Of a DNA stretch of 64,000 bases, positions 26,274 to 34,793 are shown piece after piece. The notes beneath the pieces were generated by a model. That model saw only the letters and a program-made list of their open reading frames with translations, searched no databases and had not been told where the DNA came from. The position numbers and the translations under genes were made by a program. The stretch comes from Lachnospiraceae bacterium JLR.KK008. GTDB lineage: Bacteria > Bacillota > Clostridia > Lachnospirales > Lachnospiraceae. Numbering within the stretch: the first letter of the stretch is position 1; each line of letters begins with the position of its first letter. The stretch covers positions 613,501 through 677,500 of the forward strand of contig CP143548.1 in NCBI GenBank assembly GCA_037015955.1, written 5' to 3'.

Positions 26274-27962
26274 ATGATGGAGAACAGGAAAAAGAGGTTA
26301 TCGGTTTCTATGATGATAGCGGCGTCTGGAGCCGGGCTGGCTCTGATGGTGGTGGAAGGCTGCGCCCGGATAGCCGGACTGGAGCTGCGCACATTTGCAC
26401 AGATGGGGAAAGGATTGTATTTGTGGCTGGCGATGCCTTATATTATTTTATTTGCCGGGAATTCTCTGCTTATGAATGGGATCCGGGACCGGGCAAAAGC
26501 AGATGAAAACAAGAGGATTCTCTCAGGGATTGCAGTCTGGTCTGACCGGATCATTGTAGGAATATTTTGTCTGGTCATTTTGGGGGCCGCCTTGTTTCGG
26601 GGGATGTTTTATGTCTTTTCGAGAGAGATGGTTATGGAAAAGACATTGCCGGACGGCTACATTGAGGGAACATGGTCTGACTTTTTGTCGGAGAGTCATA
26701 AGGAGTATTATTTGCCGGTAGCGGGGATTTTCCGCAGACCATTTCCGGGATGGAATGAGATGCAGATGACAGAGAAAGTACAGGAGCGCTATCATAGAGA
26801 GGCTGAGCTTGTAAAGAGACAGGAAAATGGCCTGTACCTGTTCCGGGCGCCGGATGTGCTGGAGCCGGGAGCATTTATTTCATTCCGTGTGTCGAATTCC
26901 TATCATGTGGAAAGCGATTATTTCTTTCAGGTACTGTGCGCTGAGGCGGCGCATTTCTGGGACAACCGGGACCGCAGCGCCATGATATGCGGAAACGGAA
27001 AGGAACGAATGACGTTTGCTGAGGCGGCGGAAAGAAGCAGGTCGGGCGATGACATTGCAGTGTCCGGCCGGCTTTGTATCGCCTGCGACGGTTCGCAGGA
27101 GGATATTGCAGCCTGCGCCGCCGATCTGACGGACTGGCTGCAGTATGTAAAAGAGGCGGGGCAGTTTCCCTGGGATTCTCAGCCGGTCTCATCTTATCTG
27201 GTCTCAAAGATGGGCATGGAAAAGGACGGTGATGTCTTTTATTTACAACTGTTTCCTCTGGAGGACTATATTGGCGGTGATCCGTGGGAAACCCGGTGCG
27301 GGCGGATGAGGGAAAAGTTAGAGGATGTCTTTTCCGGCCATCTTATGCAGGTTGAGGGGCTGCGGGAACTGACGGAAGAAGGGGCGGGCAGTTCCGATGT
27401 ATGGGATGGGACGGATAATGCCGGTGAAGACGCCTCATATGATTTCATGGACTTTTATGATGGCAGTTACGAGAAAGAATGTCTCGTGGGCGACGGCATG
27501 ATCCGTTACCGGATGGTCGTGGAAGACGCAGCTCTGGGAAGCCGTTTTTATGGTCTTTTAAAAAGTACGGACGGTGGGAAAACATGGAAGATGTCCAATC
27601 CGGATCCGTTTGATCAGCAGATGGGAATGGGCATTGACTTCATATTTCTGGACGAGGAGTTCGGCTTTGCCACACTGATGCACAACGGCGGAGACGAAGC
27701 GGACCTGTATGTGACGGAAGACGGCGGCGGCAGCTATCAGGCTGTGGAAGTGGAAGCATATATGGTTACATTGGAAAGCGGTGATGTGTATGCGCCCTAT
27801 GACTATCCACAGATGCCTTATGAGGAAGATGGTGTGCTTTGTCTGTTATGCGGACAGGGAGCGGACGGTGATTATGCGGGCGGAGATGCCGCCGGACTTG
27901 CCTTTTATCAGTCCGCGGACGGCGGGCACAGCTTTCAGTTCGTGGAGATTCGAAAGCCGTGA
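26274..27962 (+). CDS. membrane protein with C-terminal Asp-box (BNR-like) repeats
   Basis: 562 residues. Three hydrophobic segments lie in the first 125 residues. The long extracytoplasmic part is acidic. Near the C-terminus are three Asp-box-like turns, STDGGKTWKMS, VTEDGGGSYQAV and SADGGHSFQFVEI, which in sialidases and photosystem-assembly factors cap beta-propeller blades. Only three are visible, so a full propeller is not certain. AAGGAG precedes the ATG. The divergent ptb promoter region lies upstream. No catalytic residues identified; function unknown. Confidence 0.6.
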   Translation: MMENRKKRLSVSMMIAASGAGLALMVVEGCARIAGLELRTFAQMGKGLYLWLAMPYIILFAGNSLLMNGIRDRAKADENKRILSGIAVWSDRIIVGIFCLVILGAALFRGMFYVFSREMVMEKTLPDGYIEGTWSDFLSESHKEYYLPVAGIFRRPFPGWNEMQMTEKVQERYHREAELVKRQENGLYLFRAPDVLEPGAFISFRVSNSYHVESDYFFQVLCAEAAHFWDNRDRSAMICGNGKERMTFAEAAERSRSGDDIAVSGRLCIACDGSQEDIAACAADLTDWLQYVKEAGQFPWDSQPVSSYLVSKMGMEKDGDVFYLQLFPLEDYIGGDPWETRCGRMREKLEDVFSGHLMQVEGLRELTEEGAGSSDVWDGTDNAGEDASYDFMDFYDGSYEKECLVGDGMIRYRMVVEDAALGSRFYGLLKSTDGGKTWKMSNPDPFDQQMGMGIDFIFLDEEFGFATLMHNGGDEADLYVTEDGGGSYQAVEVEAYMVTLESGDVYAPYDYPQMPYEEDGVLCLLCGQGADGDYAGGDAAGLAFYQSADGGHSFQFVEIRKP

Positions 27963-28005
27963 GAGTGGGAAACCTTCCCTGGCTTTCCGCTCTCATGGCT
28001 GCCTG

Positions 28006-28848
28006 TCAGTGACCGGATCCGCATTTCAGCAATTTTTCGTAGATCTTCCGATCGTCGTCTTTCCAGACATTAAAAATGATCCGTTCCATACAACCGCCAT
28101 GCTTATCCAGGAAAGCGGTTACCGTCTTCCATGCAATTTCTGCCGCTTTCCTGTTTGGGAAATGAAATTCCCCGGTAGAAATACAGCAGAAAGCGACGGA
28201 CCTGATCTGATGTTCCAGACAGCAGTTCAGGACGTTTTCATAACAGTTTTGCAAATCCTGACAAAGTGCGCTGCGTAATGGTCCGGATACAATCGGCCCC
28301 ACCGTATGGATTACATGGCTGCAGGGGAGATTGTAACCGGCGGTCAGAGTAGCCGTACCTGTGGGTTCTTCATAGTCTCTGCCATATTTCAGCCGTCTGT
28401 GTTTCATGATGCGGTTACATTCTTCGCGAAGCAGCATTCCGGCCGCGCTGTGGATGGCATTGTCAATACAACCGTGACAGGGTACAAAGCAGCCCAATAA
28501 CTGTGAATTGGCGGCATTCACAATCGCGCCGACGTTCAGTCTTGTTATATCACCCTGCCATAGCGATATTTTTTCCGCATAAGGAGATCTGCTGTCAAAC
28601 TGTTCTTTTATGGTTGGAATTTCCGACAGAGTTACGACTCCTTTTTTCTTTCGCTCTTCTTGCAGATATTCATCCTGCAGATTCTTTATCTCATCGGACA
28701 GTTCTCCCGGCATACGGAGGTTCATCAGGGAACGAATTATATTTTTCTTTTCTTCGATGCTGTATCCTCCGGTTTCAAGATTTGCGTATTCCGCCGAATC
28801 CGCCTTTAATTTCTCCAGAAAAAGCTCTGTTGTCTCTGCTGCGTTCAT
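28006..28848 (-). CDS. zinc-dependent macrodomain protein-ADP-ribose hydrolase
   Basis: 280 residues. An N-terminal helical extension of about 90 residues is followed by a macrodomain: LWQGDITRLNVGAIVNAAN (ADP-ribose loop), then GCFVPCHGCIDNAIHSAAG at about 119-137, whose Cys/His residues are the zinc ligands of the SirTM-linked subfamily. CCISTGEFHFPNRKAA closes the pocket. Enzymes of this class remove ADP-ribose from proteins modified by the partner class-M sirtuin. The gene lies 19 bp downstream of that sirtuin, in the same direction. In staphylococci and streptococci the pair sits with GcvH-L and LplA2; neither is present here. Confidence 0.9.
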   Translation of the reverse strand: MNAAETTELFLEKLKADSAEYANLETGGYSIEEKKNIIRSLMNLRMPGELSDEIKNLQDEYLQEERKKKGVVTLSEIPTIKEQFDSRSPYAEKISLWQGDITRLNVGAIVNAANSQLLGCFVPCHGCIDNAIHSAAGMLLREECNRIMKHRRLKYGRDYEEPTGTATLTAGYNLPCSHVIHTVGPIVSGPLRSALCQDLQNCYENVLNCCLEHQIRSVAFCCISTGEFHFPNRKAAEIAWKTVTAFLDKHGGCMERIIFNVWKDDDRKIYEKLLKCGSGH

Positions 28849-28867
28849 TTTGGATACCTGCCTTTCC

Positions 28868-29752
28868 TCAAATACGATTTTGGTTGTTCAGATCAAAGAT
28901 CGCCTGTGCCATATCACCGCCGATACCGATCGCTCTGTGCTCTATGTCTTCGGGAATGGCAGCTTCATGCAGATTCAGCCGTATTAAGAACAGATTTTTA
29001 TTTTCCCGAACCATGTTTTCAAACGGGAAACGGATGATTGACGGAGTATTGAATCCGACGCCAAGCTCCAGTAACACTCCTTTTTCTCTCTCTGTTATTT
29101 TCAGAAAATCGTAATAACGTCCGGCTGCTTTCCGCCAGTTTTCGTCTTCCACAAAATATTGGTCACAGCGCAGGTGCATCGTCATATTGCCGCCACAGAC
29201 AGGGCATTTTGGTACCATTGCGGAAGGGATCAGACAGTCGTGTCTTGCCTGATCCATCCGGCGAAACAAATCCTCTGCGTCGTAGACCCTTGGATGACAT
29301 CCCTTTTCACACTGGATGTTTCCATAATCTCCCTGAGTGGCAAAGATACGGTTTGCCTGAAATCCTGCTTTTTCAAACTGATGGTCGACATTTGTGGTCA
29401 GAACAAAATAATCTTTTTCCTTTACAAGTTGATAAAGCTGCCTGTATAAAGGCATGGCAGGCGGAAGAAAGCGGTTTACCATACTGTGCTTCGACCAATA
29501 TCCCCATTTTGCCTCCTGTGTGGAAAACGGATAAAAACCTGCCGTATACATATCCGGCATATGTGAAGAACCGTATATTCTTATGAATTCACCGAAATGA
29601 TCGGTAAACCGTTTCCCACTGTAAGTGAGGCCGGCGGCGGAGGAAATGCCTGCCCCCGCGCCGATCAGTACGATTTCCGCTTCTTTCAGCAATATGGCGG
29701 CCCGTGTCAGCTGTTTCTCACAGGGAACATTTTGAAAAATATAATGTTTCAT
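28868..29752 (-). CDS. class-M sirtuin (SirTM-like protein ADP-ribosyltransferase)
   Basis: 294 residues. GAGAGISSAAGLTYSG (31-46) is the NAD-binding loop and TTNVDHQFEKAGF (119-131) the family core. A Cys-X-Cys zinc module (CEKGCHPRV; CPVCGGNM) follows. At the catalytic position the sequence reads FATQGDYG, with Gln140 where deacylating sirtuins have His. That substitution is characteristic of SirTM enzymes that ADP-ribosylate instead of deacetylating. The known substrate, lipoylated GcvH-L, is not encoded nearby, so the target is open. It is probably driven by the promoter at 29926-29954. Confidence 0.88.
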   Translation of the reverse strand: MKHYIFQNVPCEKQLTRAAILLKEAEIVLIGAGAGISSAAGLTYSGKRFTDHFGEFIRIYGSSHMPDMYTAGFYPFSTQEAKWGYWSKHSMVNRFLPPAMPLYRQLYQLVKEKDYFVLTTNVDHQFEKAGFQANRIFATQGDYGNIQCEKGCHPRVYDAEDLFRRMDQARHDCLIPSAMVPKCPVCGGNMTMHLRCDQYFVEDENWRKAAGRYYDFLKITEREKGVLLELGVGFNTPSIIRFPFENMVRENKNLFLIRLNLHEAAIPEDIEHRAIGIGGDMAQAIFDLNNQNRI

Positions 29753-29790
29753 AATCTGTCGCCTCTTTTCGAATAAAGCTCTGTGTAGAT

Positions 29791-29919
29791 CTAAAACTTT
29801 CCGTTTGTATTCTGCCGGCTGTTCTTGTCTGCAATCGTCTCTATCACAACCCAGTGTTCGGCAATTTTACCGTTTTCCACCCTCCATAAGACGATGTAAT
29901 GATTACTATTACAACTCAT
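29791..29919 (-). pseudogene. C-terminal remnant of an NTF2-like/SnoaL-family protein
   Basis: On the minus strand a 42-codon frame ends in VLWRVENGKIAEHWVVIETI and about 12 more residues. The RVENGKIAEHW stretch is the conserved C-terminal strand pair of NTF2-like/SnoaL proteins, whose usual length is about 120-140 residues. The front two thirds are missing and replaced by the promoter/operator region. Its ATG (29919) falls at the expected transcription start. It probably is a decayed gene left in the leader of the sirtuin operon. Confidence 0.5.
29895..29913. promoter_or_regulatory. putative Rrf2 operator, copy A
   Basis: TGTAAT-N7-ATTACA, a perfect 6-bp inverted repeat. It lies just downstream of the expected start of the sirtuin transcript. 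Confidence 0.5.
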
Positions 29920-29925
29920 AGACAA

Positions 29926-29954
29926 AGAATAGCACGCGTATGATGTAATGTCAA
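29926..29954 (-). promoter_or_regulatory. promoter of the SirTM-macrodomain operon
   Basis: Minus-strand TTGACA (29949-29954), 17-base spacer, TATTCT (29926-29931). The -35 box lies inside operator copy B. Confidence 0.65.
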
Positions 29955-29962
29955 TAGTTACA
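29944..29962. promoter_or_regulatory. putative Rrf2 operator, copy B
   Basis: TGTAAT-N7-GTTACA, one mismatch from perfect. With its flanks it matches copy C upstream of the Rrf2 gene at roughly 24 of 28 positions, and it covers the -35 box. Confidence 0.65.
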
Positions 29963-30003
29963 ACTGATTTTCTAAAAAATCAGGGAATTATGATTCCGTT
30001 GTA

Positions 30004-30471
30004 TCATTCCCCGGTATTTGTCGCTGCCTGATTATTTTTCTGTCTCAGATATTTTTCGGTATCCCGTTTGACATCTTCCAGAGTGATCGATGCAAGCTCC
30101 TTTTCCAGAGCGTTCTGAACCCGGAGGAGCTTATCGTCTAAAATGTGGTGGATATTTTTTCCAACAGGGCAATTTACGCTCGGGTTTTCATGAAAATGAA
30201 ACAGTTCACCGTTTTCAACGCATTCCACTGCGTGGTAGATGTCAAGAAAAGTAATTTTGTCAAGCGGCTTTGTAACGACAGCGCCTCCGGTTCCCCTTGC
30301 CACGGCGATCAATCCCGCGCCTTTTAGCTGTCCGAGAATTTTCCGGATAATAACCGGATTCACGTTGGTACTTCCGGCAAGGAAATCACTGGTTACCTTA
30401 TATTCGCTTCCGAAAGTGTCCATACAGGCAAAAATATGAATCGCCAGTGTAAAACGACTTGAAATCTGCAT
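30004..30471 (-). CDS. Rrf2 family transcriptional regulator
   Basis: 155 residues. The N-terminal winged helix (SSRFTLAIHIFACMD; DFLAGSTNVNPVIIRKILGQLKGAGLI; GTGGAVVTKP) is typical of Rrf2. The sensor region has one cysteine in VNCPVGKNI and lacks the three-cysteine Fe-S set of IscR/NsrR, so it probably senses something other than an iron-sulfur cluster, perhaps a thiol or redox signal. Its own promoter and the sirtuin promoter carry the same operator, so it likely represses both. Confidence 0.85.
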   Translation of the reverse strand: MQISSRFTLAIHIFACMDTFGSEYKVTSDFLAGSTNVNPVIIRKILGQLKGAGLIAVARGTGGAVVTKPLDKITFLDIYHAVECVENGELFHFHENPSVNCPVGKNIHHILDDKLLRVQNALEKELASITLEDVKRDTEKYLRQKNNQAATNTGE

Positions 30472-30527
30472 GTTCCGATCCCACCTTTTTTATTTATTTC
30501 ACCTTTTATATCGTAATCCCTGTCTGA

Positions 30528-30546
30528 TGTAATGTCAATTATTACA
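30528..30546. promoter_or_regulatory. putative Rrf2 operator, copy C, over the Rrf2 gene promoter
   Basis: TGTAAT-N7-ATTACA. Read on the minus strand, TTGACA inside the repeat is followed after 17 bases by TACGAT, about 40 bases before the Rrf2 start, implying autoregulation. Confidence 0.65.
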
Positions 30547-30694
30547 ATCGATACATTGAAAACTTTTCCGCGAAAGTACCTATAAAGGATAGAATTATGG
30601 AAAAGTACATATCATTTTCCTGTATACGGCATGGAGCGTGCCGTGAAACAATGCGAACAGCTTCTCAACAGATTGGTATGAAAACAACGAAAGG

Positions 30695-30723
30695 TTGAAT
30701 TATACCGACGAATCTGTTAAAAT
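30695..30723 (+). promoter_or_regulatory. promoter of secA
   Basis: TTGAAT (30695-30700), 17-base spacer, TAAAAT (30718-30723). The region 30547-30694 between the Rrf2 operator and this promoter holds a small CGGCA/TGCCG hairpin and an unconvincing 33-codon frame, and nothing else recognised. Confidence 0.6.
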
Positions 30724-30726
30724 ATA

Positions 30727-30783
30727 GCACGTCAGAAGAAAACCAAGCGACACCGGAGGCGGCATTTGGTTTTCGTGACGTGC
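30727..30783 (+). repeat. long imperfect inverted repeat in the secA leader
   Basis: GCACGTCA plus GAAAACCAA arms (30727-30746) pair with TTGGTTTTC plus TGACGTGC (30766-30783), with a short bulge. A second weaker pair (CAAAATC / GATTTTG) spans roughly 30790-30845. No T-run follows, so it is not a terminator. It may be a structured 5' UTR or an extragenic palindrome. Confidence 0.5.
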
Positions 30784-30889
30784 TGGCGACAAAATCAGAG
30801 AGCGACGAAGGAGCGACAGATGCGCGCCGCGCAGCTGGGATTTTGGAGCGAAAAAGGAAAGGTCAGAGGAAAACAGGAGCCAGACCAAT

Positions 30890-33454
30890 ATGAATGTAGT
30901 TCAGAAAATATTTGGAACCCACAGTGAGCGCGAACTGAAACGAATCATGCCGCTGGTGGATAAGATTGAAGCGCTTCGCCCGGGGATGCAGGCACTTTCG
31001 GACGAGGAATTGCGGGAGAAGACGCAGGAGTTTAAGAAGCGGCTTGCCGAGGGCGCGTCTTTGGACGATCTGCTTCCGGAAGCCTATGCGACAGTGCGTG
31101 AGGCGGCGCGGCGTGTCCTTAATATGGAACATTTCCGTGTGCAGCTGATCGGAGGCATCATTTTGCATCAGGGACGTATTGCGGAGATGAAGACCGGTGA
31201 AGGAAAGACACTTGTGTCTACGCTCCCCGCATACTTGAATGCTCTGCTTGGAAGGGGTGTTCATGTCGTCACAGTCAATGACTATCTGGCAAAGCGTGAC
31301 GCGGAGTGGATGGGGCAGGTGCATGAGTTTTTAGGCCTGAAAGTGGGCGTCGTGCTCAATGCCATGAAACCGGATGAGCGGAGAGAAGCCTATGCCTGTG
31401 ACATCACCTATGTGACGAACAATGAGCTTGGATTTGATTATCTGCGGGATAATATGGTGATCTACAAAGAACAGCTTGTTCTGCGTGATCTGCATTATGC
31501 GATTATCGACGAAGTAGACTCTGTCCTGATTGACGAGGCCCGTACGCCGCTGATTATTTCCGGACAGAGTGGGAAGTCAACGAAATTATATGAAGCCTGT
31601 GACATTCTGGCAAGGCAGATGACCCGGGGCGCGGATATGGAAGATCTCTCCAAGATCGATGCCATCATGGGAGTCGAACAGGAGGAGAGCGGCGATTTTA
31701 TTGTCAATGAGAAAGACAAAGTTGTCAACCTGACTGCGGAAGGGGTATCAAAAGTCGAAAAGTTCTTCCAGATCGAAAACCTGGCGGATCCGGACAACCT
31801 GGAAATCCAGCATAATATCATTCTGGCGCTGCGCGCCCATAATCTGATGTTCCGCGATCAGGATTATGTGGTGAAGGACGATCAGGTAGTGATCGTTGAC
31901 GAGTTTACAGGACGTATCATGCCGGGACGGCGCTATTCCGACGGTCTGCATCAGGCCATCGAAGCCAAAGAGCATGTGAAAGTAAAGAGAGAGAGTAAGA
32001 CGCTGGCGACGATTACGTTCCAGAACTTCTTTAATAAATTTGAGAAGAAATCGGGTATGACCGGTACGGCTCTCACAGAAGAGAAAGAGTTCCGTGACAT
32101 ATACGGCATGGACGTAATTGAAATTCCGACGAACATGCCGATACAGAGAATGGATCGCCAGGATGCGGTCTACAAAACCAAAAAGGAAAAGCTGCACGCG
32201 GTTGTGGAAGCCGTAAGGGAGGCGCATGAGAAAGGGCAGCCGGTACTTGTGGGTACGATCACGATCGAGATGTCTGAGACGCTCAGCCGTATGTTGCAAA
32301 AAGAAGGGATTCCGCATAAAGTACTCAACGCCAAGTTTCATGAGCAGGAGGCGGAGATCGTAGCCGATGCAGGGATTCACGGCTCCGTGACAATCGCCAC
32401 CAATATGGCGGGCCGTGGTACGGATATTAAACTTGATGAAGAGGCAAAGGCGCTGGGCGGGCTGAAGATCATCGGTACGGAGCGTCATGAGTCGAGGCGG
32501 ATTGACAATCAGCTGCGTGGACGGTCCGGTCGTCAGGGCGATCCGGGAGAGTCAAAGTTTTATATTTCGCTGGAAGATGATCTGATGAGACTGTTCGGCT
32601 CCGAACGCCTGATCAATATGTTCAATGCGCTGGGCATTCCGGAAAATCAGGAGATCGAGCATAAGATGCTGACAAACGCGATCGAGACAGCGCAGAAGAA
32701 GATCGAGAGCAATAACTTCGGGATTCGTAAGAATCTGCTTGAGTACGATCAGGTCAACAACGAGCAGCGCGAAATTATCTATGCGGAGCGCCGCCGGGTA
32801 CTGGACGGTGAGAGTATGCGCGATGTGATCTACAAGATGATCACAGACATTGTGGAGAATACGGTAGATACGTGCATCGGGGACGACGCCGATTCCGATG
32901 ACTGGGATTTGACGGAGTTAAACACGCTGCTGCTGCCAACGATCCCCCTGCAGGTGATCAACAGAGGACGTATTGAGAAGCTGCAGAAAAACAGCCTGAA
33001 GCATCAGTTGAAAGAGGAAGCGGTCAAGCTGTATGAGAGCAAGGAAGCAGAGTTTCCGGAGACAGAGGCGATCCGCGAGTTGGAGCGGGTTGTGCTGCTA
33101 AAAGTGATCGACAGAAAATGGATGGACCATATCGACGATATGGATCAGCTTCGTCAGGGAATCGGCCTGCAGGCTTACGGGCAGAGAGATCCGCTTGTGG
33201 AATATAAGATGAACGGCTACGAAATGTTTGACAGTATGACGGACAGTATTCGGGAAGATACGGTCAAACTGTTGTTCCATGTGCGTGTGGAACAGAAAGT
33301 AGAGAGAGAACAGGTCGCAAAAGTGACCGGCACGAACAAGGATGATTCCGCACAGAAAGGACCGGTAAAACGGGAGAAGGCAAAAGTCTACCCGAACGAC
33401 CCATGTCCGTGTGGGAGTGGTAAAAAATATAAAAATTGCTGTGGCAGAAGGTAG
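30890..33454 (+). CDS. secA: preprotein translocase ATPase SecA
   Basis: 854 residues, full length. Walker [35 protein letters not shown], the preprotein cross-linking domain, [11 protein letters not shown] and [16 protein letters not shown] are all present. The C-terminal zinc motif [13 protein letters not shown] is intact, which binds SecB or ribosomes. It drives export through SecYEG. prfB begins 10 bases after the stop, and SecA-prfB adjacency is common in Firmicutes. Confidence 0.97.
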   Translation: MNVVQKIFGTHSERELKRIMPLVDKIEALRPGMQALSDEELREKTQEFKKRLAEGASLDDLLPEAYATVREAARRVLNMEHFRVQLIGGIILHQGRIAEMKTGEGKTLVSTLPAYLNALLGRGVHVVTVNDYLAKRDAEWMGQVHEFLGLKVGVVLNAMKPDERREAYACDITYVTNNELGFDYLRDNMVIYKEQLVLRDLHYAIIDEVDSVLIDEARTPLIISGQSGKSTKLYEACDILARQMTRGADMEDLSKIDAIMGVEQEESGDFIVNEKDKVVNLTAEGVSKVEKFFQIENLADPDNLEIQHNIILALRAHNLMFRDQDYVVKDDQVVIVDEFTGRIMPGRRYSDGLHQAIEAKEHVKVKRESKTLATITFQNFFNKFEKKSGMTGTALTEEKEFRDIYGMDVIEIPTNMPIQRMDRQDAVYKTKKEKLHAVVEAVREAHEKGQPVLVGTITIEMSETLSRMLQKEGIPHKVLNAKFHEQEAEIVADAGIHGSVTIATNMAGRGTDIKLDEEAKALGGLKIIGTERHESRRIDNQLRGRSGRQGDPGESKFYISLEDDLMRLFGSERLINMFNALGIPENQEIEHKMLTNAIETAQKKIESNNFGIRKNLLEYDQVNNEQREIIYAERRRVLDGESMRDVIYKMITDIVENTVDTCIGDDADSDDWDLTELNTLLLPTIPLQVINRGRIEKLQKNSLKHQLKEEAVKLYESKEAEFPETEAIRELERVVLLKVIDRKWMDHIDDMDQLRQGIGLQAYGQRDPLVEYKMNGYEMFDSMTDSIREDTVKLLFHVRVEQKVEREQVAKVTGTNKDDSAQKGPVKREKAKVYPNDPCPCGSGKKYKNCCGRR

Positions 33455-33464
33455 GTGACGTTAA

Positions 33465-34581
33465 GTGGTAGAACTGGACCAGATGAAAACAGAATTACAG
33501 GCATATGAGACACCATTAGCGGAAGTGAGGGATTCACTTTAACCTTGCAGATAAGGGAAAGCGGATCGAAGAGCTGGAAATGGAGATGGAATCGCCGGGC
33601 TTCTGGGATGACCCGGACTACTCCAACCAGAAAATGAGAGAACTGAAAAAATTAAAAGATCTGGTGGAAACATGCGACAGCCTGTCTTCCCAATATGAGG
33701 ACATCGAGACATTGATCGAGATGGGCTATGAGATGGAAGACGAGGACATTGTGTCGGAGACGCGGCAGGAGCTTGATATTTTTATTGCCAGATTTGAGGA
33801 GATCAGGATCGGCACGCTGCTCTCCGGCGAGTACGATAAAAACAATGCGATCCTCAAGCTGAATGCGGGAGCAGGCGGCACGGAAAGCTGTGACTGGGCA
33901 GGGATGCTCTATCGTATGTACACAAGATGGGCGGAGAAGAAAGGCTTTGACGTCCAGGTATTGGACTATCTTGACGGGGACGAAGCCGGGATCAAGTCTG
34001 TGACGTTTCAGGTGAACGGCGACAATGCGTACGGCTATCTGAAATCCGAAAAGGGGGTACATCGCCTTGTGCGTATTTCTCCGTTTAATGCGCAGGGAAA
34101 GCGTCAGACTTCCTTTGTGTCACTCGATGTAATGCCGGATATTGAGGAAAATCTCGATATTGAGATCAATGATGACGAACTGCGGATTGATACGTATCGA
34201 AGCAGTGGTGCGGGCGGACAGCATATCAATAAGACGTCCTCGGCAATTCGTATCACGCATTTGCCGACAGGCATTGTTGTGCAGTGTCAGAATGAACGAA
34301 GCCAGCACATGAACAAAGACAAGGCCATGCAGATGTTGAAGGCAAAGCTGTATCTGCTGAAACAGGAAGAGAATGCGCAGAAGCTCTCCGGTATCCGGGG
34401 GGAAGTCAAGGAGATCGGCTGGGGCAATCAAATCCGCTCTTATGTCATGCAGCCCTACACGATGGTCAAAGACCACCGTACCAGTGTAGAAAGCTCCAAC
34501 GTGGACGCGGTTATGGACGGTGCGATTGATCTCTTTATCAACGCATATCTGAAGTGGATCAACAATGGCAGCAAAGAATGA
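33465..34581 (+). CDS. prfB: peptide chain release factor 2 (programmed +1 frameshift)
   Basis: The gene starts at GTG 33465 (AGGTAGGTG upstream) with VELDQMKTELQAYETPLAE. It reads 25 codons to CTT at 33537, meets TAA at 33540, and continues one base later as NLADKGKRIEELEME. The spliced product is about 371 residues. RISPFN is the stop-recognition SPF motif and GAGGQHINKTSSA the catalytic GGQ loop. RF2 releases proteins at UGA and UAA. The frameshift normally autoregulates RF2; here the in-frame stop is UAA, not UGA. Confidence 0.93.
33528..33543 (+). other. prfB: prfB recoding site with UAA stop
   Basis: AGG-GAT-TCA-CTT-TAA-C. CTT is the usual slip codon for RF2 genes, which shifts to TTT. 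A purine-rich GTGAGGGA just upstream serves as the stimulatory Shine-Dalgarno-like element, but its spacing is about one base longer than the classical AGGGGGUAUCUUUGAC. Confidence 0.85.
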
Positions 34582-34629
34582 TCTGTTATCAGGAAGAACA
34601 CGTCTGCTTCTGAAAATTACAGTTCTTAT

Positions 34630-34657
34630 TTACAAATACATTTCTTTATAGTATAAT
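34630..34657 (+). promoter_or_regulatory. promoter preceding the surface-protein gene
   Basis: TTACAA (34630-34635), 16-base spacer, TATAAT (34652-34657). A terminator-like hairpin starts only 6 bases downstream. Confidence 0.5.
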
Positions 34658-34662
34658 CAGGG

Positions 34663-34691
34663 CACTGAACGGTATCTCGTTCAGTGTCTTT
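34663..34691 (+). terminator. hairpin terminator after prfB or attenuator of the surface gene
   Basis: CACTGAACG (34663-34671) pairs with CGTTCAGTG (34678-34686), followed by TCTTTTAT. It may simply end secA-prfB transcripts. Because a -10 box lies right before it, it could also be a very short attenuator. The rest of 34692-34793 is AT-rich with no other signal. Confidence 0.7.
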
Positions 34692-34793
34692 TATCTATTT
34701 ATTTCTATTATTCTATTTTTCTAATGTTATTGTTTCTCACAATCATTCCCGGGAAAAGGAAAACAAGGCGTCAGACTCAGACAGGAGGATTTT

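Noticed and set aside
30597-30698. 33-codon frame upstream of secA
   Set aside because: Its end overlaps the secA -35 box, the ribosome site is weak and no conserved feature is visible.
33465-33542. prfB frameshift as a sequencing error or pseudogene
   Set aside because: Position, slip codon and reading frames are those of the conserved RF2 recoding site, and the rest of the gene is intact.
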